Positions 25,262-32,915 of a DNA stretch of 55,062 nucleotides are shown piece by piece; the first letter of the stretch is position 1, and every line of letters begins with the position of its first letter. The notes below the pieces were generated by a model. It had not been told where the DNA came from. It worked only from the letters and a program-made list of their open reading frames with translations, and searched no databases. The position numbers and the translations under genes are program-made. Origin of the DNA: Bacilli bacterium (GTDB lineage Bacteria > Bacillota_I > Bacilli_A > RFN20 > CAG-288); NCBI GenBank assembly GCA_017470005.1, contig JAFUFH010000090.1, positions 1 to 55,062 of the forward strand, written 5' to 3'.

Positions 25262-26173
25262 TTAACAACTTCTTAATGCTTTTTCAATGTAATCAAAGAA
25301 GAGATTCACGTCAATCCCTGTAGCGACTTGGATGTAACTCTCTTTATTTGGTTTGCAACGAGTCTGCCCATACGTGATGGAATCGGAGATATCCACATCA
25401 ACATCCATATGTTCAAAATGAAGAATTTTATCATCGAGTAGACAAGCGATAGTGAGTGGATCGTGAAGAGGTCCACCATCTAGTCCAAACACTTCTTTCT
25501 GTGTCTTATTGAAGAATTTCATCAAAGCGACAAACATCTTAGAAGAGTGAGTTTTAATCTTATCCATTCTTTCGACAATCTCAGGTAGGACCAAGGCTTT
25601 TCTTGTGACATTTAATCCCACCATTCTCATAGGGATTTTGCTATCGAAACAAATCTTAGCAGCTTCGGCATCCGCTAGGATATTAAATTCCGCATAAGGA
25701 GTGAGATTTCCTTTATCGGTGCTTCCTCCCATAGAGATGATTTCTTCGATATGAGGAATGATTTCTGGATACTGAAGAAGGGCGCTAGCAAGATTGGTCA
25801 TAGGACCAGTTGTCACGACAGTTACTTTATCCTGAGAAAGAAGGGTGTCTTTTAAAAAGGTGACAGCATCTCTTTTCTCATACTGAAGATCATATTCGGG
25901 GAACGTAAAACCATCTAAACCGCTCTCTCCATGGATCTCTCCACAATTGAGACGGCTTCTCTTTAAAGGCTTAGAAGCCCCTAAAGCGATAGGAACATCG
26001 CTATGGAGATAACGAGTGACATTTAAAGCGTTTCTTGCGGTTTTTTCTAAGGTTTGATTACCAGAGACCACACTGATACCAAGAAGGGAAAGAGAAGGAG
26101 AGCTTAACGCTAATAAGATAGCGATAGCATCATCGTGTCCAGGATCACAATCTAGAAAGATCTTTCTAGGCAT
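25262..26173 (-). CDS. Inosine-uridine-type nucleoside hydrolase
   Basis: It splits ribonucleosides into base and ribose. The catalytic calcium site DCDPGHDDAIA near the N-terminus is diagnostic (usually DTDPGIDDA). Further family elements are VTTGPMTNLASAL, MGGST, AEFNILADAEAA and the late HDP in GGPLHDPLT. The ATG at 26173 is preferred because it directly precedes MPRKIFLDCDPG and has GAGGATC 5 nt upstream; a longer frame to 26215 lacks a site. It yields about 303 residues, normal for the family. It overlaps the end of the DUF1292 gene by 8 nt, so the two are coupled. Purine or pyrimidine preference is open. Confidence 0.9.
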   Translation of the reverse strand: MPRKIFLDCDPGHDDAIAILLALSSPSLSLLGISVVSGNQTLEKTARNALNVTRYLHSDVPIALGASKPLKRSRLNCGEIHGESGLDGFTFPEYDLQYEKRDAVTFLKDTLLSQDKVTVVTTGPMTNLASALLQYPEIIPHIEEIISMGGSTDKGNLTPYAEFNILADAEAAKICFDSKIPMRMVGLNVTRKALVLPEIVERMDKIKTHSSKMFVALMKFFNKTQKEVFGLDGGPLHDPLTIACLLDDKILHFEHMDVDVDISDSITYGQTRCKPNKESYIQVATGIDVNLFFDYIEKALRSC

Positions 26174-26438
26174 CTTGATCCTCTTGCATTTCCACGAGGT
26201 GGTTATATTCATCAAAAACGGCTTCTATGATCTGTTCATCGGTGACGATATCATAGACTTTCTTTCCATCTTTTCTTTTGTGATAACGGAAAACAAAGGC
26301 CTCTTCATCTTCCATTCCTTCAATGGGTTTTACGGGCTTTAAAATGGCGTAATCTTTGGTGTTGAAAAAGATGGTGGCTAATTCTTCAAATTGGAGTTCT
26401 TCTCCATCTCCTGTCATTAAAGTGATGTATTCATCCAT
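26166..26438 (-). CDS. DUF1292 family small protein
   Basis: The 90-residue acidic protein matches the DUF1292/YrzB family of Firmicutes in size and pattern: an N-terminal ITLMTGDGEE strand pair, TKDYAILKPV in the middle, and EAFVFRYHKR before the end. The molecular function is unknown. AGAGGA lies 9 nt before the ATG. It leads a two-gene unit with the nucleoside hydrolase and overlaps it by 8 nt. In Bacillus this family usually sits near the yrrK/yrzL genes, so the linkage here is different. Confidence 0.8.
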   Translation of the reverse strand: MDEYITLMTGDGEELQFEELATIFFNTKDYAILKPVKPIEGMEDEEAFVFRYHKRKDGKKVYDIVTDEQIIEAVFDEYNHLVEMQEDQDA

Positions 26439-26503
26439 GTGATTAATCCTCTTATAATTAATATAACAAAATCGTAAGAAAGATAGAAAAGGAAAGAATA
26501 GAT

Positions 26504-26512
26504 TGATAGAAT
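26504..26512 (+). promoter_or_regulatory. Extended -10 leaderless promoter
   Basis: TGA-TAGAAT ends 6 nt before the ATG at 26519. The nearest purine-rich GGAAAG lies upstream of the -10 box and cannot be in the transcript. Confidence 0.6.
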
Positions 26513-26518
26513 GTTGTT

Positions 26519-27547
26519 ATGAAAGAAATACAGGAAATCTTCCTTCATCGAAAAGTAGATTTAGAGAAACTATTCTCTTATGGTTTTACAAAACAAGAAA
26601 ACCTTTATGTTTATCCAGTCAATATCATGAATGATGATTTTCGATTAGATTTTTATTTTGATGGAAAAGACTTCACTAGAATCTATATTTATGACAATCA
26701 ATGGGAAGACGAATATTTTGATATCACAAATGATTCTACTTATGAGAATGTGAATTATAAAGTTAGAGAAGAGATAGAGAAGATATTAGAAGATATCAAA
26801 GAGAAATGTTTTTCGATTTCTTTATTTACTTCTCCTCAAGCCAATCGAATTGTCTCTCTTATTCAAAAGAAATGGAATATCTCCCCAGATTTCCCTTGGA
26901 ATGATGAGAATGGGGTGGTGAGAAATCCTGATAATCAAAAATGGTTTGGTCTTTTCATGCACATCGATGCAAAGAGAATGAAATTAGAGAGCAGGATGGT
27001 GGATGTTCTCAATGTCAAAATAGATCCTTTTAAGAATGAAGAAATCCTTTCTAGAAAAGGAATCTATCCCGCTTATCATATGAATCATAAATCCTGGATC
27101 AGCATCATCTTAGATGATACGTTAAGTGATGAGGAAGTGATGTCTTATATTGAGTGGAGTTATCTTTCTGTCTTAGAGGAGAAGAAAGAAAACCAAAGCG
27201 CATTTCTAGTACCTTCGAATCCTTCCATGTTTGATATCGAAAGAGAATTAAAAGAGACAGGCAGTATTCTATGGGAGAATCGGTGCCATGCGAAAGCGGG
27301 AGATGTCGCTTATATTTATTATGGTCAACCTTATTCTTCCATCATGCTTCTATGCAAGATAGAAAAAGTAGGGATTGAGAATCCTTTTCCTACCACGGCC
27401 AAGTCTTGTATGAAACTTGTCTTAATCAAGAAGTTTAAAGAAAAAGAACTTCCATTACAAGAATTAAAGAATCACGGTCTTACTTCCGTACGTTGCCAAA
27501 GAAAAATTTCTCCTTCTTTATTAGATTATTTGAAGATTTTTTCTTAA
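26519..27547 (+). CDS. YjbR/MmcQ-domain protein with extra C-terminal domain
   Basis: The 342-residue protein has a MmcQ/YjbR (DUF419) module in its first 230 residues (SPDFPWND, NQKWFGLFMHI, PAYHMNHKSWISIILDDTLSDEEVMSYIEWSY). A further domain at about 230-342 contains GDVAYIYYGQPYSSIMLLCKIEKV and looks like an EVE/PUA-type nucleic-acid-binding barrel. Free YjbR proteins have about 115-120 residues and bind DNA, so this is a longer fusion. A role in recognising modified nucleic acid is only an inference from the EVE-like part. The transcript appears leaderless. Confidence 0.7.
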   Translation: MKEIQEIFLHRKVDLEKLFSYGFTKQENLYVYPVNIMNDDFRLDFYFDGKDFTRIYIYDNQWEDEYFDITNDSTYENVNYKVREEIEKILEDIKEKCFSISLFTSPQANRIVSLIQKKWNISPDFPWNDENGVVRNPDNQKWFGLFMHIDAKRMKLESRMVDVLNVKIDPFKNEEILSRKGIYPAYHMNHKSWISIILDDTLSDEEVMSYIEWSYLSVLEEKKENQSAFLVPSNPSMFDIERELKETGSILWENRCHAKAGDVAYIYYGQPYSSIMLLCKIEKVGIENPFPTTAKSCMKLVLIKKFKEKELPLQELKNHGLTSVRCQRKISPSLLDYLKIFS

Positions 27548-27645
27548 AAACGAATAAAAAGTAGTTAAAAATAGCTTTATTTTGATTTGTTAAAATTACG
27601 AAAGCGCTTTTATGGCACAAAAAGGATAAAAAGCGAAAAAAACAC

Positions 27646-27674
27646 TTGCACGAGCTTGAAACAATCGATATAGT
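27646..27674 (+). promoter_or_regulatory. Strong promoter of the small basic-peptide gene
   Basis: TTGCAC (27646-27651), a 17-bp spacer and TATAGT (27669-27674). The predicted start of transcription is near 27681, giving a leader of about 117 nt. Confidence 0.8.
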
Positions 27675-27680
27675 ATTCGT

Positions 27681-27776
27681 CCATTCGACACAGCTATCGA
27701 CAGACGAAGACGAGACGATCATAAGTTTCAAAAGTTAACCCCCTTACTTTGTTGGCTCCAGCAGAAAACCGAATGG
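27681..27776 (+). ncRNA. Possible structured 5' leader
   Basis: CCATTCG at the predicted 5' end is complementary to CGAATGG at 27770-27776, just before the ribosome site. Inside lie smaller pairs (ATCG 27696-27699 with CGAT 27716-27719, and CAAAAGT around 27729-27735 with ACTTTG at 27746-27751). The shape of a closed multi-arm leader is suggestive, but it matches no riboswitch class I recognise. Confidence 0.4.
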
Positions 27777-27797
27777 CAATCAAAAAGGAGGTACATC

Positions 27798-27935
27798 ATG
27801 AATTACAACAACACCAAAAAGACAGTGAAGACTTCCAAAAAGAAAGCCACTGCCAAGAGAGAAAGATTCTTCAGCTTATTCAGCGGATTAGTCGTTTCTC
27901 ACATCATGAACGTTTTCGAAGCTAACGACTTCTAA
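27798..27935 (+). CDS. Small basic peptide, 45 residues, unrecognised
   Basis: The function is not recognised. An ideal ribosome site (AAAGGAGG, 6 nt before ATG) and flanking promoter and terminator make this a real, probably well expressed gene. The first 23 residues are rich in Lys, Arg and Thr (MNYNNTKKTVKTSKKKATAK). The rest is hydrophobic to amphipathic (FFSLFSGLVVSHIMNVFEAN). It could be a membrane-active, nucleic-acid-binding or ribosome-associated peptide. There is no cleavable signal or double-glycine leader. It is independent of both neighbours. Confidence 0.75.
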   Translation: MNYNNTKKTVKTSKKKATAKRERFFSLFSGLVVSHIMNVFEANDF

Positions 27936-27956
27936 AACGAAGAATGAAAACAATAG

Positions 27957-27981
27957 CCGCAGGCGTGTTCTGCGGTTTTTT
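27957..27981 (+). terminator. Terminator of the small peptide gene
   Basis: CCGCAG (27957-27962) and CTGCGG (27970-27975) followed by TTTTTT. Confidence 0.9.
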
Positions 27982-28006
27982 CTTTTCAAAAAAGAAAAAG
28001 AGATTG

Positions 28007-28015
28007 TGATATAAT
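28007..28015 (+). promoter_or_regulatory. Extended -10 leaderless promoter of rqcH
   Basis: TGA-TATAAT, a perfect extended -10 box, ends 7 nt before the ATG at 28023. There is no Shine-Dalgarno site. Confidence 0.7.
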
Positions 28016-28022
28016 TTCATAT

Positions 28023-29633
28023 ATGGCTTTAGATAACCTTTCTCTTTCCATCATTGCGGATGAAATCGAAGCGAAGATGCTAGATTGTCAAATAGGCACC
28101 CCATTGGCTCTCAGCCAATATGATTTTGCGTTGCCTTATTCGGATAAGGATAAGGATGGCAATATCAAGAAGGGAAGCTTCATTTTCTCTTTGGATCCTA
28201 CCAATCCTTTTGTCACCTATTCGGAAGAACGTTTTGCAAAGGTTCAGGATAATTCTATTTTCTTCAATTCTTTAAGAAGACTTTCATTATCCAAAGTGAC
28301 TTCTGTCAAGAAGCATAAAGGGGAAAGAATATTAACCATTTCGATGAAGGCAAATCAGAATGACATCTCTGAAATCAACACCGGATATGATTTGATTTTA
28401 GAATTATTCCCAAATCGCCCGAACTGCTATATCATCGCTTATCCTTCCGGAAGAATTCTCTCAGTTTACAAAGAACACACCGATATTGAAAAGGGAATCT
28501 TCATCACTCGTAACGCGATTTATCAATATCCAGATGAAAAAGGTGCTTTGCCAACAAATTTAGAGGACCCGGAACAAGCTAGACCTTATCTTCCTAATGC
28601 GACATTAAGAAGATTGAAACAATATGTTTTGGATGGTCATGATTTAAAAGATACCTTAGTTCGCATGACTACTTCCAAAGATATTTACGTCATTCACAAA
28701 GATATCTTGTCTTTTGATTTTGGGGACAAAGAGGCAAAGAAAGTCCCTGTTCCTCAGCTTTATTCCACTTTTGTCGGTGATCAAAAGAGCATCGCAAAGT
28801 TAGATAAAGTCAAAGAATTGGTCAAGTTGATTGAAAAAGCAATCAAGACAGCCACCAAAAAACTCAATAATCTCGAAAATGATTTAGCGACCGCCAAACA
28901 GAGAATGATTTATATGGAATATGGTCAAATCATTTATCTTTATCAAGGTGAGATTCATGTCGGGGATAAGATGTTAGAAAGAGATGGATATCAAATTCCT
29001 CTTGATCCTAGATGGAACGCTCCCAAAAATGCCAATGCTTATTTTAAAAAGTATCAAAAAGCCAAAGCGGCTTTAAAAATCTTAGCGGATATCATCGTCA
29101 AGACCAAAGATGAGATCACTTATTTAGAAAAGAAACTGATGGAAGCTAAGGATGGAACCCCAAGAGATGTCATGGAATTGAAATCGGAGCTTCTTTCTGA
29201 GGGTTATATCAAGGAAAAACAAGGAAGAAATACGGTTTATAAAGTTTCTAAAAAACACAAATATGAACCTCATTATCTTATCTTGCCTCAGGGTAAGATC
29301 GGTTTTGGTATGAATGGACTTCAGAATGAAGAGCTGACTTTTGAGATTGCCGCTAAGGATGATATCTTCTTCCATGTCAAAGACTATCCCGGTTCTCATG
29401 TCGTGCTTTTAGAAGGCAAGGACAATCAAGATATGAAGACACTTGCATGCGAGTTGTGTCTTTATTTATCACATCTTGATAACGGAACCATTATGATTGC
29501 AAAGAGAAAAGATGTTAAGAAAAATCCCAACAAAATCGGCTTGGTCAACATCTTAAAATATGAGACTCTTGTCGTGAAATTTATCCGTGAAGAATCCCTT
29601 TCTCTTTTTAAAAAGGCTCTCAAGGCAGAATAA
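28023..29633 (+). CDS. rqcH: NFACT protein RqcH (ribosome quality control)
   Basis: RqcH binds stalled large ribosomal subunits and directs addition of C-terminal Ala tails, marking the nascent chain for proteolysis. The 536-residue protein starts with MALDNLSLSIIADEI as NFACT-N proteins do. It has the NFACT-N core (LELFPNRPNCYII), a long coiled coil (about residues 255-385) and an NFACT-R domain (KDDIFFHVKDYPGSHVVL). The older name is fibronectin-binding protein A. It complements tmRNA, also in this window. It stands alone and its transcript appears to lack a leader. A tRNA gene with its own promoter follows. Confidence 0.92.
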   Translation: MALDNLSLSIIADEIEAKMLDCQIGTPLALSQYDFALPYSDKDKDGNIKKGSFIFSLDPTNPFVTYSEERFAKVQDNSIFFNSLRRLSLSKVTSVKKHKGERILTISMKANQNDISEINTGYDLILELFPNRPNCYIIAYPSGRILSVYKEHTDIEKGIFITRNAIYQYPDEKGALPTNLEDPEQARPYLPNATLRRLKQYVLDGHDLKDTLVRMTTSKDIYVIHKDILSFDFGDKEAKKVPVPQLYSTFVGDQKSIAKLDKVKELVKLIEKAIKTATKKLNNLENDLATAKQRMIYMEYGQIIYLYQGEIHVGDKMLERDGYQIPLDPRWNAPKNANAYFKKYQKAKAALKILADIIVKTKDEITYLEKKLMEAKDGTPRDVMELKSELLSEGYIKEKQGRNTVYKVSKKHKYEPHYLILPQGKIGFGMNGLQNEELTFEIAAKDDIFFHVKDYPGSHVVLLEGKDNQDMKTLACELCLYLSHLDNGTIMIAKRKDVKKNPNKIGLVNILKYETLVVKFIREESLSLFKKALKAE

Positions 29634-29724
29634 AGGAGGCAAAGATATTATTCTTTTAGAATAAATAATTTAGAAATACTTGAGAAAAGAGGAAAATATT
29701 CTTATTTTTCCGTTCATGAAATTG

Positions 29725-29753
29725 TTGACTTTGAAGTTGTAATTGTATATAGT
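29725..29753 (+). promoter_or_regulatory. tRNA-Thr promoter
   Basis: TTGACT (29725-29730), a 17-bp spacer and TATAGT (29748-29753), 20 bp before the tRNA. Confidence 0.8.
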
Positions 29754-29773
29754 ATTTAACGCGATTGAAAAAT

Positions 29774-29847
29774 GCCCCCTTAGTTAAGTGGTATAACGGA
29801 TCCTTGGTAAGGATCAATTGCTAGTTCGATTCTGGCTCGGGGCACCA
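29774..29847 (+). tRNA. tRNA-Thr (anticodon GGT)
   Basis: The D arm (GTTA/TAAC), anticodon arm (GATCC-TTGGTAA-GGATC) and T arm (GCTAG-TTCGATT-CTGGC) are intact and CCA is encoded. G1-C72 and C2-G71 fit threonine identity. The two inner pairs of the acceptor stem (6-67 C-C and 7-66 T-T) are mismatched, which is unusual. Confidence 0.85.
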
Positions 29848-29916
29848 CCTTGTTTATAAGTAGTTTATTTATATAAAATTCCGTCGTGTGCAATTCATTA
29901 TGCGGGAGGTTTCTCT

Positions 29917-30741
29917 ATGAGCGCTAACAAAGAAAAGAAGAACGCCAATCGTGCTCATGCCGTAGCTGCATGGGAATGGTTTAAAGAGGCAGCTTGGTTA
30001 CAAGTTTTACTCATCGTCGGCGTTGTCGTCGGTTTGGTTGTCGCTATTCCTTTCGTTGTTCAAGGCATCGTCTCTGCTATCAACAACAACGAATCTGACT
30101 TCTATCAAACTCACCAAATTTATTACAGCGATTTAGAAAAATACATCGCCGGTAATGATACGAACAATTCCAACGGTTTGGTTGGTAAGGGCGAAAGAGT
30201 CTCCTCTGTCTCTGACACTACAGAAGGCTTCGTCGTCATGTTCTACAAAGATAATTGCGATAACTGCGATACTCTTCAAAAGAATGTTGAAACCTGGTAT
30301 AAGAATGCTTCCACCACTTATGGTGAAGGCAAGATTAAATTCTTCACTATCAATGTTGGTTGGGTTCCCGCTGATGAAGCTAAGAGCACTCAATACGAAG
30401 GAACCAAAGAAAAATACGATAACAAATACATCACTCTTGAACAACAACAGATCGTCATTGACAATGTCAAAGATGTCTACTTAGATCAAGATGATGATCA
30501 CAAAGCTTCCGCTGTCACAGAAGATACCCTCAATGCTAGATTAGATACTGGTACTTCTTGTGCTACTCTTCCTACTCCCTTATTCGTCAACTACACCAAA
30601 GATAAAGAAAGCAGTTCTTTCTCCGCTTCTGATCCTTCTAAAGCCATCTTTGGCCCTATCGGTGGCCTTTCTAATAGCTCTGTGGAAGATGTCGCAAAAC
30701 AAATGAACGATATCTACAACTTCCAGATCTATAACAAATAA
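29917..30741 (+). CDS. Membrane-anchored thioredoxin-like protein
   Basis: The 274-residue protein has a short cytoplasmic start, one membrane helix (about residues 28-56) and an extracytoplasmic domain with a thioredoxin-like strand and redox motif FYKDNCDNCDTLQKN (CxNC at about 109-114). Two more Asp/Lys-rich segments and one further Cys (SCATLPTPLFVNY, where TP could be the cis-proline loop) fit the fold. It likely handles thiol-disulfide exchange outside the membrane, but no DsbB-like partner lies nearby. GGGAGG precedes the ATG, and its leader may begin with or after the upstream tRNA. Confidence 0.75.
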   Translation: MSANKEKKNANRAHAVAAWEWFKEAAWLQVLLIVGVVVGLVVAIPFVVQGIVSAINNNESDFYQTHQIYYSDLEKYIAGNDTNNSNGLVGKGERVSSVSDTTEGFVVMFYKDNCDNCDTLQKNVETWYKNASTTYGEGKIKFFTINVGWVPADEAKSTQYEGTKEKYDNKYITLEQQQIVIDNVKDVYLDQDDDHKASAVTEDTLNARLDTGTSCATLPTPLFVNYTKDKESSSFSASDPSKAIFGPIGGLSNSSVEDVAKQMNDIYNFQIYNK

Positions 30742-30762
30742 ACCCTTTATTCGGTACGTAAC

Positions 30763-30787
30763 GGTCAACCTCACGGTTGACCTTTTT
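30763..30787 (+). terminator. Terminator of the thioredoxin-like gene
   Basis: GGTCAACC-TCAC-GGTTGACC followed by TTTTT. Confidence 0.9.
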
Positions 30788-30794
30788 CTTCGTT

Positions 30795-30819
30795 AAAAAA
30801 GGAGTCTTTATGACTCCTT
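30795..30819 (-). terminator. Terminator of the ylbF-rsmD-coaD operon
   Basis: AAGGAGTC and GACTCCTT pair around TTTAT; TTTTTT follows on the minus strand. It overlaps the coaD stop. Confidence 0.8.
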
Positions 30820-31300
30820 AACCTAATTTCTTTTTCATGGCATCTAGAACTTCTTCGGGAACCATGGGAGAGATATCTCCGTGGAGAGAATAAATCTCTT
30901 TTACAGCGGAAGAAGAGATGAAGGCTTCTTCTTTATTTGCCATCAAGTAGACCATCTCTACTTCTGGTTGTAAGTAATGGTTGATTTCATGGAGCTGATA
31001 TTCCATCTCATAATCGGTCACGGCTCTCAAACCACGGATGATGGCTTTGATATCTCTATCGTGAGCGTATTTGACCACCATGCCGGAGAAGCTTTCGACT
31101 TCAAAGCCTTCATATTTAGAAAAGACTTTCTTTGCCATATCGACTCTTTCTTGGGTGGAGAAGAGATAATTTCCTTTTTTGGCGCCGTTGTCTGCGACTA
31201 AGATGATGATTTTATCAAAGAGGGTCTTCGCTCTTAAAGCAATGTCTACATGACCATTGGTGAGCGGATCAAAAGAGCCAGGATAAATTGCGATTCTCAT
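30818..31300 (-). CDS. coaD: Phosphopantetheine adenylyltransferase
   Basis: It catalyses the fourth step of coenzyme A synthesis: 4'-phosphopantetheine plus ATP gives dephospho-CoA. The nucleotidyltransferase motif GSFDPLTNGH (T/HxGH) stands at the N-terminus, IIRGLRAVTDYEME in the middle and the C-terminal ISSSAVKE motif near the end. The ATG at 31300 is chosen because AAGGAGAA lies 7 nt before it and MRIAIYPGSFDP is the usual start; the longer frame begins inside rsmD. It gives 160 residues, normal for the family. The stop of rsmD is 1 nt away, the classic rsmD-coaD pair. Confidence 0.95.
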   Translation of the reverse strand: MRIAIYPGSFDPLTNGHVDIALRAKTLFDKIIILVADNGAKKGNYLFSTQERVDMAKKVFSKYEGFEVESFSGMVVKYAHDRDIKAIIRGLRAVTDYEMEYQLHEINHYLQPEVEMVYLMANKEEAFISSSAVKEIYSLHGDISPMVPEEVLDAMKKKLG

Positions 31301-31301
31301 A

Positions 31302-31844
31302 TCAGTTCTCCTTTCTATATACGGCGACATGTTTTTGTCCGTATCGATATTCTTTCATTTCAAATCCTTCGATTTCTTTATTGGGATAATCTTGTTCAGA
31401 GACGATGATACATTCCGGGGCTAATTGGTCTCTTTCCTTCATATCTAAGATGATATTTGCGTTGATGTTCATCTTGTAAGGAGGATCGAGGAAGATAAGA
31501 TCAAATTTGAGTTCAGAAGAGCGGCGAATAAAGACACGATAATCTCCTAAAAAGGTCTCATATTTTTCTGGTTCAACCCCAAGGTCTTGAATGTTTTCTT
31601 TGAGGACTTGGAAGGTTCCTCTATCCTTATCTACAAAGTAAACTTTTTTAGCACCTCTTGAGATTGCTTCTAAACCCATAGCTCCACTTCCAGCAAATAG
31701 ATCTACGGTAACAGCGTTAATACTTTTATCATGAAGTATGTTAAAGATGGCTTGGCGAACTTTGTCCATGGTCGGCCTGGTCACTTTGCTGTTAGGAATC
31801 TTTAAAAAGCGTCCTTTATAGATTCCAGCAATGATACGAATCAT
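31302..31844 (-). CDS. rsmD: 16S rRNA (guanine966-N2)-methyltransferase
   Basis: It methylates G966 of 16S rRNA with S-adenosylmethionine. The SAM-binding motif is DLFAGSGAMGLEA, followed by the catalytic FLDPPY (N6/N2-type MTase motif IV) about 60 residues on. The start at 31844 is supported by AAAGGAGG 6-7 nt upstream and the standard opening MIRIIAGIYKGR; the longer frame to 31874 has no site. About 180 residues. It overlaps the upstream YlbF-like gene by 4 nt and is followed by coaD. Stop codon is TGA. Confidence 0.93.
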   Translation of the reverse strand: MIRIIAGIYKGRFLKIPNSKVTRPTMDKVRQAIFNILHDKSINAVTVDLFAGSGAMGLEAISRGAKKVYFVDKDRGTFQVLKENIQDLGVEPEKYETFLGDYRVFIRRSSELKFDLIFLDPPYKMNINANIILDMKERDQLAPECIIVSEQDYPNKEIEGFEMKEYRYGQKHVAVYRKEN

Positions 31845-32170
31845 GATAAAACCTCCTTTGTTAATCCATCGCAAAGGGTGTTGATCAGTTTTCTTAATTT
31901 CTGATAATAGAAAAGATATTCTTTCATCAAATCTTGGTTTCTTAATTCATTGTCAAATTGATTGGCTTGTTTCAACAAGGATTGCTTCTTTTCTTCGTCT
32001 TTTTCTTCGTTTGCTAAAAGAAGAAGTTCATCTCTTTTTTGAGCCAAAGCAACACAAGTCTCATCCTCATTGAGAAGAGAATTAAGCTTTTGAATTCGCT
32101 GATAGAGAATAGACTCTCTTACATCTTGAAGGAACTGAGATTCCTCCATCATAAACTGAGTGGATGTCAT
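31841..32170 (-). CDS. YlbF/YmcA-family helical protein
   Basis: The 109-residue protein is almost all helix, with the layout of the Com_YlbF family: QFLQDVRESILYQRIQKLNSLL, then NQFDNELRNQDLMKEYLFYYQKLRKLI. In Bacillus the Y-complex (YlbF, YmcA, YaaT) helps RNase Y process mRNAs; here the linkage to RNase J (700 bp away, other strand) is suggestive only. It is the first gene of the rsmD-coaD operon and ends with TGA. A consensus promoter places the start of transcription about 2 nt before the ATG. Confidence 0.75.
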   Translation of the reverse strand: MTSTQFMMEESQFLQDVRESILYQRIQKLNSLLNEDETCVALAQKRDELLLLANEEKDEEKKQSLLKQANQFDNELRNQDLMKEYLFYYQKLRKLINTLCDGLTKEVLS

Positions 32171-32179
32171 CGTGTAATA

Positions 32180-32208
32180 ATTATAAGTGTATTCCGTATT
32201 CTTTGCAA
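32180..32208 (-). promoter_or_regulatory. Promoter of the ylbF-rsmD-coaD operon, nearly leaderless
   Basis: On the minus strand TTGCAA (32208-32203), a 17-bp spacer and TATAAT (32185-32180); the ATG at 32170 follows after 9 nt without a ribosome site. Confidence 0.75.
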
Positions 32209-32214
32209 AATTTA

Positions 32215-32223
32215 TGTTATAAT
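32215..32223 (+). promoter_or_regulatory. Extended -10 promoter of def, nearly leaderless
   Basis: TGT-TATAAT ends 9 nt before the ATG at 32233. There is no Shine-Dalgarno site. Confidence 0.7.
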
Positions 32224-32232
32224 TTTCTCATT

Positions 32233-32781
32233 ATGAAACTGTTTAAGATTTATACAAATGATGACGAAGTCGTTCATCAAAGAGCTAGCGAAGTCCCTTT
32301 CCCGATTCCAGAAGAGACAAGAAAAACCATCATCGATATGGTGGAATATTTAAAGAATTCCCAAGATGATGAATTCGCTAAAAAGAATGGAATCCGTCCT
32401 GGAGTTGGAATTGCTGCCCCTCAGATTGGTATCTCTGAGCGTTTTTATGCCATCTATTTTGATGATGAAAATGATAAGCATTACGAATACGGACTAGTCA
32501 ATCCAAAGATCATCTCTTCCTCTGTGAAGAAAGCGTATTTAAAATCCGGAGAAGGATGTCTCTCTGTTCCTAAAGATATGCCTGGATATGTGTATCGTTA
32601 TTTCCGTATCACCATCAAGGGATATGATGTTTTAACCGATCAAGAAGTCACTTTGAAATTATCTGGCTATCCTGCGATTGTTTTCCAACATGAATACGAT
32701 CATTTAGACGGTGTTCTTTACACCGATAAAATCGATAAAAAGAATCCTTTCTTTGAGGATCCTGAAGCCGTTGGTATTTAA
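32233..32781 (+). CDS. def: Peptide deformylase
   Basis: It removes the formyl group from new proteins. The three metal-site motifs are intact: GVGIAAPQIG, EGCLS and HEYDHLDG. The start at 32233 gives 182 residues and follows a TGnTATAAT box by 9 nt; a longer frame to 32164 would run through the promoter. The upstream operon on the other strand begins 62 bp away. Insertions (for example DDENDKHYEYG) are typical of type 2 deformylases of Gram-positive bacteria. Confidence 0.95.
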   Translation: MKLFKIYTNDDEVVHQRASEVPFPIPEETRKTIIDMVEYLKNSQDDEFAKKNGIRPGVGIAAPQIGISERFYAIYFDDENDKHYEYGLVNPKIISSSVKKAYLKSGEGCLSVPKDMPGYVYRYFRITIKGYDVLTDQEVTLKLSGYPAIVFQHEYDHLDGVLYTDKIDKKNPFFEDPEAVGI

Positions 32782-32915
32782 TAAATACCAAAATAAAGCG
32801 GTTAACTATTTACATGAAACATTTTATTCACTAGAATATATCTAGCGAAAATTTTTGAAATGAAATCAAATCTCTCTATTTACTTGTTTTGATTTGAATT
32901 TGATGAGGTATATCT

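Noticed and set aside
27601-27640. Hairpin after the YjbR-like gene as its terminator
   Set aside because: Complementarity is short and interrupted, with no T-run on the plus strand.
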